A stretch of DNA of 64,000 bases from Yaniella flava (GCF_039529295.1 NZ_BAAAMN010000049.1:1-64000); one strand, 5' to 3'; positions 51,460 through 60,826 are shown, counted from the first letter of the stretch. Translations and numbers: made by a program. Notes: generated from the letters alone by a model not told the origin.

Positions 51460-52541
51460 CCAACCCACCTTTTGTTCCAGATAACGTGGACCGAATGCTG
51501 TTTCGGGTGCTTGAAGAAACGTTTGACGCCGAACCATGGCGAAAAACGGCACCGGTCGTGGTGGTGAACGATGCGACAGGTGCACTGAGCGAATGGGTTC
51601 AAAGCCAAGGACTGCATGCACGATTTGTGCAAGATTCGGCGGCGCGGGCAACACAGCATGCTCATGTCACCGGTCCGCTGGAGACGTTGCCCAATGCCGA
51701 AGTGCTCGCGGGGGCGACGACGGTTATTTACCGTTTGGCTCGGCCGCTTGAAGCACTCGAAGAGTTCTCCTGGCAGGTGGCGCGGTGGGCTGATCCGCAG
51801 GTCATGTTGTTGGCAGGGCAATTGCAACGGCACCTTAATTTTTCGATGAACACGACCCTTGAGTCACATTTTGCACGAGTTTCTGCATCGAGGGGATACT
51901 ATAAGGCGCGTGCGTTGCGAGCCCAGTCACCGAAGGCCGTGCTGGGCACCTGTCCCCCGCGGATGCCACGGGCAAACTCCGTGAGGGTCGCCGATGTGGA
52001 TCTTGAGTTACGCGCCTATGGGCTAACCTTCGGTGCGGCCAGGTTGGACCCGGGAACCGCGTTGCTCTTAGAAACCATTGAGACCGCACGGGCGGAGCTT
52101 TTTCACCCAGAAACTGTTGCGGTGGATCTGGGGTGCGGAAATGGAACCATTGCGGCCGTGCTGGCCAAGAAGTTCAACTGTGACGGGCTGATTGCCACCG
52201 ATGATTCGGCATCTGCGGTGCGGTCAACAACGGACACCCTGGCCGTCAATGATGTTGACAACGTGCAAGTAATACATCAATCTGGCCTGGAACAGCTGGC
52301 GGCGGACTCTGTGGATGTTGTGGTGCTGAACCCGCCGTTTCATGACGGCACCGAGTTGACCAGTGATATCGCGCATTACTTGTTCGGTGAGGCATCTCGG
52401 ACGCTGAAGCCCGGGGGTGTCTTGCTCACGGTCTTTAATGCATCTCGACGGTACGGCACCCAGTTGGAACAGCAGGTTGGACCAACGGAACAATTAGGCC
52501 GAGATACACGTTTTATAGTTACTGAATCACAGAAGGTTTGA
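51456..52541 (+). CDS. RsmC/RlmG-like rRNA methyltransferase
   Basis: A 361-residue SAM-dependent methyltransferase. The C-terminal catalytic domain has motif I AVDLGCGNGTIAAVLA near residue 223, ATDDSASAV near 247 and the nucleobase-amino-methylating NPPFHDG near 292. The N-terminal 170 residues look like a degenerate methyltransferase fold, the two-domain plan of RsmC and RlmG, which methylate guanine N2 in 16S or 23S rRNA. It overlaps the YigZ gene by 4 bases and is followed by trpF after four bases, so translation is coupled. Confidence 0.87.
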   Translation: MTNPPFVPDNVDRMLFRVLEETFDAEPWRKTAPVVVVNDATGALSEWVQSQGLHARFVQDSAARATQHAHVTGPLETLPNAEVLAGATTVIYRLARPLEALEEFSWQVARWADPQVMLLAGQLQRHLNFSMNTTLESHFARVSASRGYYKARALRAQSPKAVLGTCPPRMPRANSVRVADVDLELRAYGLTFGAARLDPGTALLLETIETARAELFHPETVAVDLGCGNGTIAAVLAKKFNCDGLIATDDSASAVRSTTDTLAVNDVDNVQVIHQSGLEQLAADSVDVVVLNPPFHDGTELTSDIAHYLFGEASRTLKPGGVLLTVFNASRRYGTQLEQQVGPTEQLGRDTRFIVTESQKV

Positions 52542-52545
52542 TCAA

Positions 52546-53094
52546 ATGTCTGAGCTCTTTGTTAAAGTTTGTGGGATTACGACGACGGAACAGCTGGAGT
52601 GGGCCATCGACCTGGGGTATGACGCTGTGGGATTGATGCGTGCCGCAAAATCGGTGCGGTTGATGGAGCCTGATCGTGCTCGTGAGCTCGTTGAACATGC
52701 TGCAGGTCGTATTGACACGTTTGCGGTGGGCTTGACTCTTGCTGATGTTGAGCCGATCATCGATGTCGTGGATACGGTGCAGCTGTATGAGTATGCGGAT
52801 GTACCGTCGTTGGCGTTGGCATCGGATACTCCCCCGGAGTCGACAAAGGGGCTGGAGTATTGGTTTTATGATGCATCACACGGCACTGGAACGTTTGCCG
52901 AGATTCCGGCTTGGGTGACGTCTGTGGAGGCAGATTTTGTGCTTGCCGGTGGGTTGAATCCTGACAATGTTGCCGAGGTTGTTGCGCGGTTTCGTCCGGC
53001 TGGTGTTGATGTTTCGTCGGGGGTGGAGTCCTCTTCTGGTGTCAAGGACTATGATCGAATGAAGGCGTTCATTGAGGCTGCTCGAGGTGCATAG
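52546..53094 (+). CDS. trpF: Phosphoribosylanthranilate isomerase (TrpF), short form
   Basis: A 182-residue TIM-barrel enzyme, shorter than the usual 200 or so. It rearranges phosphoribosylanthranilate to CdRP in tryptophan synthesis. The catalytic cysteine is in FVKVCGITT near residue 9 and the general acid aspartate in WFYDASHGTG near 108. The phosphate-binding loops are VLAGGLNPDNV near 137 and VDVSSGVESSSGVKD near 158. It is not beside other trp genes but follows the methyltransferase gene. AGAAGG lies eight bases before ATG 52546. Confidence 0.88.
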   Translation: MSELFVKVCGITTTEQLEWAIDLGYDAVGLMRAAKSVRLMEPDRARELVEHAAGRIDTFAVGLTLADVEPIIDVVDTVQLYEYADVPSLALASDTPPESTKGLEYWFYDASHGTGTFAEIPAWVTSVEADFVLAGGLNPDNVAEVVARFRPAGVDVSSGVESSSGVKDYDRMKAFIEAARGA

Positions 53095-53098
53095 GAAA

Positions 53099-53138
53099 GA
53101 CTCAGGCCGTCACTCATGTTCGAGTGACGGCCTGAGTC
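53099..53138. terminator. Strong hairpin between convergent trpF and rpsA
   Basis: Perfect 17-bp arms (GACTCAGGCCGTCACTC and its complement) around ATGTTC. The plus side continues GTAATATG; the minus side enters TTTCCTATGC. Confidence 0.8.
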
Positions 53139-53166
53139 GTAATATGCCCGGGGTGGGGCTGACAGG

Positions 53167-54636
53167 TTAGTTTCCGGTCAGCTTCTCACGGAGTGCGGCG
53201 AGTGCTTCATCGGAAGCAAGCGTGCCGGCATCTTCAACCGGGGTTTCTTCGTCTGCTGAGGAGTACGAGGCTGGCCCGGCTTCGGTTGGGCTAGCGGTCG
53301 TTGCGGCTTCTGCTGCTTCGGCCATGTGGCGGGAAACTTGTTCCTTGTGTGCTTCCCAACGAGCCTGAGCGTCAGCGTACTGCTGCTCCCATGTGGCGCG
53401 TGCTTCCTCGTAGCCTTCCATCCATTCGTTGGTTTCAGGATCGAAGCCTTCTGGGTACTTGTAGTTGCCGTCTTCGTCGTAGTCGGCAGCCATACCGTAG
53501 AGGGCTGGGTCGAAGTCGGTGCCTTCTGGGTCCACACCTTCGTTGGCCTGCTTGAGTGACAGGGAGATACGACGACGTTCCAGGTCGATATCGATGACCT
53601 TGACGTACAGTACCTCGTTGACAGAGACAACCTGCTCGGCAGTGTCGATGTGGCGGTTGGCCAGTTCGGAAATGTGCACCAGACCTTCGATGCCGTCTTC
53701 GACGCGAACGAATGCACCGAATGGCACAAGTTTGGTGACCTTGCCAGGTACGATCTGTCCCAGAGCGTGGGTGCGGGCGAAGACCTGCCATGGGTCTTCC
53801 TGAGTCGCTTTCAACGAGAGAGAGACGCGTTCGCGGTCCATATCGACGTCGAGTACCTCGACGGTAACTTCCTGACCAACCTCGACGACCTCTGATGGGT
53901 GATCGATGTGCTTCCAGGACAGTTCGGATACGTGAACCAGGCCGTCTACGCCGCCCAAGTCCACGAATGCACCGAAGTTGACGATCGAGGAGACCGTACC
54001 TGTGCGAACCTGGCTCTTCTGCAGAGCCTGCAGGAAGTTCGAGCGAGTTTCGGACTGGGTCTGCTCCAACCATGCACGGCGGGAGAGCACAACGTTGTTG
54101 CGGTTCTTATCCAGTTCGATGATCTTGGCTTCAAGTTCCTGGCCGACGTATGGTGCGAGATCACGCACCCGACGCATTTCGACCAGCGAGGCGGGCAGGA
54201 AGCCACGCAGACCGATGTCTAAGATGAGACCACCCTTGACGACTTCGATCACGGTACCGGTGACAACACCGTCTTCTTCCTTGACCTTCTCGATGTCGCC
54301 CCATGCGCGCTCGTACTGTGCGCGTTTCTTGGACAGGATGAGGCGGCCTTCTTTATCCTCTTTGGTAAGAACCAGTGCTTCAACTGAATCGCCAACTTCC
54401 ACAACGTCATCTGGGTCGACGTCGTTTTTGATTGACAATTCGCGTGAAGGAATGACACCTTCGGTCTTATAGCCGATATCGAGAAGTACTTCGTCTCGAT
54501 CGACTTTGACGACGGTGCCTGCCACCAGGTCGCCATCGTTGAAGTATTTGATGGTCTCATCGACGGCAGCCATGAATTCTTCAGCTGAGCCGATGTCGTT
54601 TACAGCGACCTGCGGGGCGTTGCTAGTAGTGGTCAT
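53167..54636 (-). CDS. rpsA: 30S ribosomal protein S1
   Basis: A 489-residue RNA-binding protein with four S1 repeats at about residues 33-105, 118-185, 204-275 and 290-360. Diagnostic strings include GDLVAGTVVKVDRDEVLLDIGYK, RTGTVSSIVNFGAFVDLGGVDGLVHVSELSW and LGQIVPGKVTKLVPFGAFVRV. An acidic, alanine-rich tail covers the last 70 residues. S1 promotes mRNA binding by the small subunit. The frame extends upstream to 54732, but ATG 54636 is the family start. A strong TTGACA/TATTTA promoter gives a leader of about 100 bases. Confidence 0.96.
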   Translation of the reverse strand: MTTTSNAPQVAVNDIGSAEEFMAAVDETIKYFNDGDLVAGTVVKVDRDEVLLDIGYKTEGVIPSRELSIKNDVDPDDVVEVGDSVEALVLTKEDKEGRLILSKKRAQYERAWGDIEKVKEEDGVVTGTVIEVVKGGLILDIGLRGFLPASLVEMRRVRDLAPYVGQELEAKIIELDKNRNNVVLSRRAWLEQTQSETRSNFLQALQKSQVRTGTVSSIVNFGAFVDLGGVDGLVHVSELSWKHIDHPSEVVEVGQEVTVEVLDVDMDRERVSLSLKATQEDPWQVFARTHALGQIVPGKVTKLVPFGAFVRVEDGIEGLVHISELANRHIDTAEQVVSVNEVLYVKVIDIDLERRRISLSLKQANEGVDPEGTDFDPALYGMAADYDEDGNYKYPEGFDPETNEWMEGYEEARATWEQQYADAQARWEAHKEQVSRHMAEAAEAATTASPTEAGPASYSSADEETPVEDAGTLASDEALAALREKLTGN

Positions 54637-54742
54637 GTAGTAGGGACTCCGATATGGATTAATATGGTTGATAAACTTACTGGGTTTTTGCGGCAGCCAG
54701 AAGGGCCACCAAAAAACATTTTCGTGCCACATTAGGCGACTT

Positions 54743-54771
54743 TAAATATACTACGTTATTCTTCCTGTCAA
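54743..54771 (-). promoter_or_regulatory. rpsA promoter
   Basis: -35 TTGACA (54766-54771), 17-base spacer and -10 TATTTA (54743-54748) give a near-consensus housekeeping promoter. Transcription would start near 54736, leaving about 100 leader bases before ATG 54636. Confidence 0.75.
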
Positions 54772-54876
54772 AATCAACGTAAGACCGGCGCGGTTATTGA
54801 TGTGTACGCACGCGACACAACCGGTCACTGGCCGTCGTAGCTGATATCAAATTTGTAAGCCTCTTGAAACGCTGAG

Positions 54877-57678
54877 TTAGTGAGCCGCTTCGTGCCAGGA
54901 ATAGCCTTTGCCGACCTGAACATCCAGTGGGACCAACAGGTTCGCGGCGGCAGACATCTCTTCAACGAGGATCTGTTCGGCGGTCTCAATCTCAGTGTCG
55001 ATGACTTCGAGGATCAACTCGTCATGAACTTGCAAAATCATCCTGGACTTCAGGCCGTCTGCTTCGAGTCGTTCCTGAACGCCGAGCATGGCTTTTTTGA
55101 TCAGATCAGCGGCTGAACCTTGAATTGGCGCGTTGAGGGCAGCACGTTCCGCCATTTCGCGAAGTTGACGGTTGTCGGATTGCAGATCCGGTAGATAGCG
55201 ACGACGTCCGAGCATCGTTTGTGTGTAGCCATCCTTACGCGCCTGACGCACGACGTTGCGCAGGTACCGCTGTACGGCACCGAAACGATCAAAGTAGCTG
55301 GACATCAGTTCGCGGGCTTCATCCACGGAGATGCGCAGCTGTCGTGACAAACCAAACGAGCTCAGCCCATACGCGAGCCCATAGGACATGGCTTTCACCT
55401 TGTCACGCATCGAGGTGGTGACCTCGTCTGGTTCTACATCAAAAACTTGTGAGCCCACGAAACGGTGCAGGTCTTCCCCATCTTTATAGGCCTGGATGAG
55501 CCCGTCGTCTTCGGACATGTGCGCCATGATGCGCATCTCAATCTGAGAGTAATCGGCGGTCAACAACGTCGTGGGTTCATCGACGCACGGGTTGGTTCCG
55601 GCGACGAAGATATCACGGATTTGGCGACCTGCCGGGGTTCGGACAGGAATGTTTTGCAGATTCGGGTTCAGTGACGATAACCGACCGGTCGCAGCAGCAG
55701 TTTGCGAGAAGCGGGTGTGCACGCGTTCATCGTCGGCAATGGAATCCAAGAGTCCCTGGACCGTTTGGCGCAACTTCGTCGCATCCCGATATGCCATGAG
55801 ATTGTGTAGGAACGGGTGATCGGTTTTTTCCAACAGGTCTGCGAGTGAATCTGCATCGGTGGAAAACCCTGTTTTGGTTTTCCGTGTTTTCGGCATATCG
55901 AGTGTCTCGAACAGTACAATTTGTAATTGCTTGGGCGAGGCGAGGTTGACCTGGTCTCCCCCAATCGATGCGTAGGCCGATTCTTGGGCCTTGTCTACCT
56001 CGCTGGTGAATCCTGCCAGCAAGTTATCGAGGCGTTGGCGATCAATAGCAATTCCGATGAGCTCGATCTTCGCTAAAACCACCGAGAGAGGGATCTCTAA
56101 ATCGTGCAACAGCTCGACGGAGCCGCGTTCCTCGAGTGTGCTCCCCATGATGTCGTTGAGTTGGTGGATCATCCACGCATTACGAGCGTACTGTGCTAGT
56201 TGGGCTGCGTTGTCATCGTTGACTCCCTCGAGTACCAATTGCCCTTGGTTCTGCGAGGTGGGCACGGTGTTAAGACGCGCGTTGAGATACGTTTGCACCA
56301 GATCAGCGAGTTCATAACCGCGACGATCCGGTTGTAAAATATAGGCCGACAACAGCACATCATCTGCAACCCCAATGATTGAAGTGTTTACATCCCGTTG
56401 AGCTGGCAGTACTGAGTGGCTCGGCGCCGTGGCAAGAGCCTTCAATGCCGTTTTGAGGTCATAGACGACTTTTGTGTAGCGTTCGTCAGCCAGAAATGCC
56501 GCGACGGTTAGTCCGAGTTCCGCCGAGGCCTGATCTATGTCGATGACGGCGGTGGCATCTGATGTGGAGAATCCTAGTGCATGGATTTCTCCGTAGTCGC
56601 CTGGTGCAGGTATTTTCCGACGGGTGATGGTGGCCGGCGGGTTGATGTGGAAGTACACAGAGATGGGTTCGTTGACTCCGACAAGGAACGCTTGCCAATC
56701 GTCGAGGTTGTCGATCAAGGCGGTTTCGGGCATGTCGACGTCGGGCTCAGACTCTTCGGCGCCACCGAGATGCTGATCAAATGTGGTGAAGACGCGGTCG
56801 CGAATGGTGTTGAATTCCAATGCATCGAAGAGTTCGGACACTTTATTACGGTCCGGGCTGACCAACACGGCTTCTTCAAGGCTCAGGGGAAGTTCAAGAG
56901 TCGTCACGAGTGCATTGAGTTCACGGTTGCGTTTGACAGCGTCTAGGTGCTCGCGCAGTGCGTCGCCCTTTTTCCCACCGATCTCGTCGATATGGTCGAG
57001 GACACCTTTGAGACTGCCATATTTTTTCAACCAGCGGGCAGCGAAGCCGGGTCCAACGCCCGGAACACCGGGCAAGTTGTCAGCGCTCTCACCCACGAGG
57101 GCAGCCAGTTCCGGATATTGCGCTGGTGTGACTCCGTAACGCTCCACGATGGTGTCTGCGTCGAAGGGCGGGAGCTCTGAAACTCCCCGCATCGGGTAGA
57201 GCACTGTAACGTTGTCGTTGATCAGTTGGAAGGTGTCACGATCACCGGAGACGATGCGCGCGTCCCAACCAGCCGCGGCGGCATTGGTGGACATGGTGGC
57301 GACGATGTCGTCTGCTTCGTAACCGTCGACTTCGATGGATGGTATTTGCAGGGCATCCATGACCTTTTTGATGAGGTCAATTTGTCCCGAGAATTCTTCT
57401 GGAGTTTTGTCTCGTCCCGCCTTATATTCAGAGTACCGTTCCGAGCGGAAGGTCGGTGTATCCAAGTCGAAGGCCACGGCTACGTGGGTGGGTTTTTGTT
57501 CCCGAATCATCGCGAGCAGCATGCTCAAGAACCCATAGACGGCATTGGTGTGCTGGCCCGTAGCGGTCTGGAAGTTCTCGGCCGGCAGTGCGAAGAAGGC
57601 ACGATAGGCCATGGAGTGGCCATCGATGACCATCAGGGTTTTGGAAATATCTGAGGCAGTATCTTTAGAAGCAGTCAC
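54877..57678 (-). CDS. polA: DNA polymerase I
   Basis: A 933-residue polymerase. Residues 15-320 form the 5'-3' exonuclease (MVIDGHSMAYRAFFALP; EVDGYEADDIVATM; GVPGVGPGFAARWL). The middle 3'-5' exonuclease-like domain (about 330-510) seems to lack the carboxylates needed for proofreading, as in other actinobacteria. The polymerase domain from about 560 has motif A LLTADYSQIEMRIMAHMS near 733, O-helix RDKVKAMSYGLAYGLSSFGLS near 783 and motif C LQVHDELILEV near 905. The start is GTG 57678, seven bases after a TAGACT box inside the end of mnhG. Confidence 0.97.
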   Translation of the reverse strand: MTASKDTASDISKTLMVIDGHSMAYRAFFALPAENFQTATGQHTNAVYGFLSMLLAMIREQKPTHVAVAFDLDTPTFRSERYSEYKAGRDKTPEEFSGQIDLIKKVMDALQIPSIEVDGYEADDIVATMSTNAAAAGWDARIVSGDRDTFQLINDNVTVLYPMRGVSELPPFDADTIVERYGVTPAQYPELAALVGESADNLPGVPGVGPGFAARWLKKYGSLKGVLDHIDEIGGKKGDALREHLDAVKRNRELNALVTTLELPLSLEEAVLVSPDRNKVSELFDALEFNTIRDRVFTTFDQHLGGAEESEPDVDMPETALIDNLDDWQAFLVGVNEPISVYFHINPPATITRRKIPAPGDYGEIHALGFSTSDATAVIDIDQASAELGLTVAAFLADERYTKVVYDLKTALKALATAPSHSVLPAQRDVNTSIIGVADDVLLSAYILQPDRRGYELADLVQTYLNARLNTVPTSQNQGQLVLEGVNDDNAAQLAQYARNAWMIHQLNDIMGSTLEERGSVELLHDLEIPLSVVLAKIELIGIAIDRQRLDNLLAGFTSEVDKAQESAYASIGGDQVNLASPKQLQIVLFETLDMPKTRKTKTGFSTDADSLADLLEKTDHPFLHNLMAYRDATKLRQTVQGLLDSIADDERVHTRFSQTAAATGRLSSLNPNLQNIPVRTPAGRQIRDIFVAGTNPCVDEPTTLLTADYSQIEMRIMAHMSEDDGLIQAYKDGEDLHRFVGSQVFDVEPDEVTTSMRDKVKAMSYGLAYGLSSFGLSRQLRISVDEARELMSSYFDRFGAVQRYLRNVVRQARKDGYTQTMLGRRRYLPDLQSDNRQLREMAERAALNAPIQGSAADLIKKAMLGVQERLEADGLKSRMILQVHDELILEVIDTEIETAEQILVEEMSAAANLLVPLDVQVGKGYSWHEAAH

Positions 57679-57683
57679 GAGCT

Positions 57684-58115
57684 CTAGTCTAACGAGCGTG
57701 GGGCTTCATCGGAGCTTTTATCCACAGTGGCGTCATCCACGTCCTCTTCGTCATCGGATGCGTCAAAATTTTCAGGTTCGCTTTGATCCTCAGCGAGGTG
57801 ATCGAAGTAGCCGGGCTGCATTGGGGTGCCGGTCAGGTAGGTAGATCTAGCGATGGCCATGGTGCCGACGGACGAAGTCGCCAGCTGAAGGAACAAAATG
57901 ACGACCAGCCTTACGAGGTTTGGCCACGATGGCGTCAAGAGGAAAGCGCCGATCACGATCAACGAGATACCGAGTCCCGCGGCAGTTCCGACGGAGGAAA
58001 TCCGCTGGTAGGTATCGGTGAATTTGAACAGCCCGAGAGCGGCCAGGGCGAAGATAACGACGCCGATCAGGATGAAGACGTTCCCGATCACGTCGAGCAA
58101 CATGGTGATATTCAT
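57684..58115 (-). CDS. mnhG: Na+/H+ antiporter subunit MnhG
   Basis: A 143-residue three-helix membrane protein of the MnhG/PhaG family (NVFILIGVVIFALAALGLFKF near 11, LGISLIVIGAFLLTPSW near 47, RLVVILFLQLATSSVGTMAIARS near 68). A long acidic tail (EDQSEPENFDASDDEEDVDD) covers residues 105-135. It is the last subunit of the Mrp complex. It overlaps mnhF by one base. Its stop region carries the polA -10 box. Confidence 0.93.
   Translation of the reverse strand: MNITMLLDVIGNVFILIGVVIFALAALGLFKFTDTYQRISSVGTAAGLGISLIVIGAFLLTPSWPNLVRLVVILFLQLATSSVGTMAIARSTYLTGTPMQPGYFDHLAEDQSEPENFDASDDEEDVDDATVDKSSDEAPRSLD
57686..57691 (-). promoter_or_regulatory. -10 box TAGACT of polA, inside the end of mnhG
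   Basis: TAGACT is followed by seven bases and GTG 57678, the leaderless spacing. It overlaps the last codons and stop of mnhG, so polA can be transcribed apart from the antiporter operon. Confidence 0.5.
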
Positions 58116-58384
58116 TAGCGGCGCCCCCTCGTGAGTGCTCGAGCCAATGAGACGGCAGAAAGGAATCCGACTACCGAGGCGACCAAAATAATGTCGAAGA
58201 AAAAATCGCCCGCGAGCAGTACGCCGATAATGGCCAACATCCCGGTAAATACGAACATGAGTAGGTCACCCGAGACTGCTCGATCAGCATCAACCGGTGC
58301 GGTAATAAGCCGAAAAGCCACCGCAATCATACATATTGCAAGGATGCCAAGCCCGATAACGAGTCCGAAGTTGAGGGCGGTCAT
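58115..58384 (-). CDS. mnhF: Na+/H+ antiporter subunit MnhF
   Basis: An 89-residue three-helix protein of the MnhF/PhaF family, with the conserved RLITAPVDADRAVSGDLL between helix 1 and helix 2 near residue 25. Required for the Mrp complex. Overlaps mnhE by 4 bases (ATGA) and mnhG by one. Confidence 0.93.
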   Translation of the reverse strand: MTALNFGLVIGLGILAICMIAVAFRLITAPVDADRAVSGDLLMFVFTGMLAIIGVLLAGDFFFDIILVASVVGFLSAVSLARALTRGRR

Positions 58385-58788
58385 GGTGTGGCCCTCCTGG
58401 AAACATGTCGGTCGGTTTGATTAAGATCTTTGCTGCTAAAACCTTTTCGTCGCATTGCGGCCAAGATGTGATTTTGCATGTCGATGGAGCCGTCGGCCAC
58501 GCTCGCTGGATCAGCATCGTAGAGTGAATGGACGTAGATCCAACGGGTTCCGTCATCATCAATCTGAGTGCCGAGGGTCAGTGTGCCGGGAGTGATGGTG
58601 ATCAGTGCAGACAGCATGGTGACTTCAGCGTCGGTACGGCAGTCGGTGCGCACTCGGGCGATACCGGGATGGGCGTCGAGTCCGGGGCTGGCGAGGTCTT
58701 TGAGGACGGCCCAGGAGGATGTGATGAGTTGACCGATGAACCAGATGATCAACCATATCCATCGTGGTAACCATGTGAGGGTTTTCAC
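58381..58788 (-). CDS. mnhE: Na+/H+ antiporter subunit MnhE
   Basis: A 135-residue subunit with one or two N-terminal helices (LPRWIWLIIWFIGQLITSSW) and a cytosolic MnhE domain with ITPGTLTLGTQID near residue 66 and YVHSLYDADPAS near 84. The start is GTG 58788, overlapping the mnhD stop by four bases. It is needed for assembly or function of the multi-subunit Mrp antiporter. Confidence 0.92.
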   Translation of the reverse strand: MKTLTWLPRWIWLIIWFIGQLITSSWAVLKDLASPGLDAHPGIARVRTDCRTDAEVTMLSALITITPGTLTLGTQIDDDGTRWIYVHSLYDADPASVADGSIDMQNHILAAMRRKGFSSKDLNQTDRHVSRRATP

Positions 58789-60434
58789 GGATTCATCACC
58801 GCCTGAACATATTCCGTGGTGTCATATAAGCCTTCTGCAGCGATCCCGGAGAGGGACAATAAGAACTGTCCTCCTATACCCAAGACTACGGTGATGATGG
58901 CAAGTGTCACTGCTGGAGCAGCGAGTGCGAAGTTAATGCGACGGGCTGGCACCGTTGACTCGTCGGTTTCAATAATTGTCTGTGTCCCGGACAGTGTGCT
59001 GACCTGGGCTCGTGTTGCTTCTGTTGCGAGTTCAGGTGTGTAGGACACTTCTTGGGCATACGGATCTCGCGTCTGAGATGTAATGACGGTACCGGATTTT
59101 GTGGCCTGGCTGCCGGAACCTTTCTCCCAGAACATCCCCGTCCATATTTTGAGCATGGAGAGCAGCGTGATCAGGGAGACAAACAACATGACCACTACGG
59201 CGGCGATTTCTCCGGCTTCAACTGCGCCCACAATGAGCATAAATTTCGCGACGAATCCTGAGAATGGAGGAATACCTGCCAGCGAGAGTGCGGCGATCAT
59301 AAAGGCTACGCCAATAACCGGTTCGGTACGTGATATACCTCCGAGCGCGCCGATCACGCCACTGCCGTAGCGGACCTCGACCGCACCGGTGGACATGAAC
59401 AGGGAGGCCTTGACGATCATGTGGTGCAGCAGATAGAAGATGCCAGCAGTCAGGCCGAGTTCGGTAAAGAGTGCGACACCCAGCAGGATATAGCCGATCT
59501 GCGAAACCATGTGGAAAGCCAGAATGGTACGCGTGGTTTTCTCACCAACGGCTCCGAATACACCAATCAGCATCGTGAGACTGAATAGCACCACTCCAAT
59601 CCAGAGGAATCTGGTGTCACCACCGTAAACGACCGCGTAGATCCGATAGATAGCGTAAATAGCCACTTTGGTATGTAGACCGGAGAATAGTGCAGTGATG
59701 GCCGGTGAAGTACCCGGGTATGCTCGTGCCAGCCACCCGTGGACCGGTACAACTGACGCTTTGATAGCCAGCGCAAAGATAGTCACGGCGCCAGCAATGG
59801 CAACAGCACTATCGTGTTGTGCTTGTTCTGCCAGGATGGCGATGTTGACGGAACCTGCTGTTCCGTAGAGGAAGCCAACACCGACCATGTAGAGCGTCGA
59901 TGTGAAAAGATTGAGCGTGACGTATAAGCGTGCACCGTGAATCCGGCGTACTGGCAGTTTTCGGTTGGCGCTTAGGACATATAACCCGTAGCTGGGAAGC
60001 AGCATGACTTCGAGAAATACGAATAAGTTGAATAAGTCAGCGGTCAGGAGCGCCCCATTGACCCCGGTACTGAGTAGCAGGACGAGTGGTGCGAAATATT
60101 GTGAATTTGCGGCCCGGGACGCATGAGCAAACCACATGCTCACAACTGTGAGCAGGAGCGTTACAGACAGCATGAGGGCTGTGAACATGTCTGCTACAAA
60201 TGGAATGGCGACACCAACGGGCCAGTTGCCAACCTGGTGTGCGATCGCACCACCATCGGTCGACGAAAAGTGGTAAACCAACCCGAAAGCCCCGAGCAGC
60301 ATGATGAGCATTGTTGAGATGCTGATGACTGCGTGGAGGCGGAGACGATGGCCTGTCATGACTAAAATTCCAGCAACAATCAGTGGTAGGCCAACAAACA
60401 ACGGCAGGGCCGCTCCTACGATGTCGGGGCTCAT
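58785..60434 (-). CDS. mnhD: Na+/H+ antiporter subunit MnhD
   Basis: A 549-residue membrane protein of the NuoM/MrpD family with about 14 helices. Conserved charged residues of the proton path appear in NLFVFLEVMLLPSYGLYVLS (glutamate near residue 140), VPVHGWLARAYPGTSPAITALFSGLHTKVAIYAIYR (lysine near 250) and HHMIVKASLFMSTGAVE near 344. MrpD resembles respiratory complex I antiporter-like subunits. A soluble loop of about 60 residues near 445-505 is unusual in length. AGGAG precedes ATG 60434; it overlaps mnhC by four bases. Confidence 0.95.
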   Translation of the reverse strand: MSPDIVGAALPLFVGLPLIVAGILVMTGHRLRLHAVISISTMLIMLLGAFGLVYHFSSTDGGAIAHQVGNWPVGVAIPFVADMFTALMLSVTLLLTVVSMWFAHASRAANSQYFAPLVLLLSTGVNGALLTADLFNLFVFLEVMLLPSYGLYVLSANRKLPVRRIHGARLYVTLNLFTSTLYMVGVGFLYGTAGSVNIAILAEQAQHDSAVAIAGAVTIFALAIKASVVPVHGWLARAYPGTSPAITALFSGLHTKVAIYAIYRIYAVVYGGDTRFLWIGVVLFSLTMLIGVFGAVGEKTTRTILAFHMVSQIGYILLGVALFTELGLTAGIFYLLHHMIVKASLFMSTGAVEVRYGSGVIGALGGISRTEPVIGVAFMIAALSLAGIPPFSGFVAKFMLIVGAVEAGEIAAVVVMLFVSLITLLSMLKIWTGMFWEKGSGSQATKSGTVITSQTRDPYAQEVSYTPELATEATRAQVSTLSGTQTIIETDESTVPARRINFALAAPAVTLAIITVVLGIGGQFLLSLSGIAAEGLYDTTEYVQAVMNP

Positions 60435-60826
60435 GTGTTCTCCTGATTGTTGTGGCTCCGACGTGGTGTGCGCCGAACCCCGTCGGAGACGGATTCCGCT
60501 GCTACGTCGAGCTCTTCAATTTTCTTAGCGGTCTTGTCGCTTCGCTCCCCCGTTACAGCTAAGACAAGCATGAATACCGTGATAGAAAACGCGATCACAA
60601 TCGCGGTCAGAACAAAAGCTTGAGGTAACGGGTCAGCCATAGCGGAGGGATCCGTTGAGGGGTGGAACGGTGCGGTCCGGCGATCTGAACCACCAGCAGA
60701 GAACAGGATGAGGTTGCCCGCATGTCCGAGGAGTATGAAGCCTAAAATGACCCGCAACATTTCTCGTTTGGTAAACAGATAGACAGCTCCGGCGGTGAGC
60801 AACCCGACGGTAATGGCCAGTGTCAT
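60431..60826 (-). CDS. mnhC: Na+/H+ antiporter subunit MnhC
   Basis: A 131-residue NuoK-like subunit with three helices and the family string GFILLGHAGNLILFSAGG near residue 30, DPLPQAFVLTAIVIAFSITVF near 65. A charged tail (RSDKTAKKIEELDVAAESVSDG) follows. It overlaps the fused mnhA and mnhD genes by four bases each. Confidence 0.93.
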   Translation of the reverse strand: MTLAITVGLLTAGAVYLFTKREMLRVILGFILLGHAGNLILFSAGGSDRRTAPFHPSTDPSAMADPLPQAFVLTAIVIAFSITVFMLVLAVTGERSDKTAKKIEELDVAAESVSDGVRRTPRRSHNNQENT

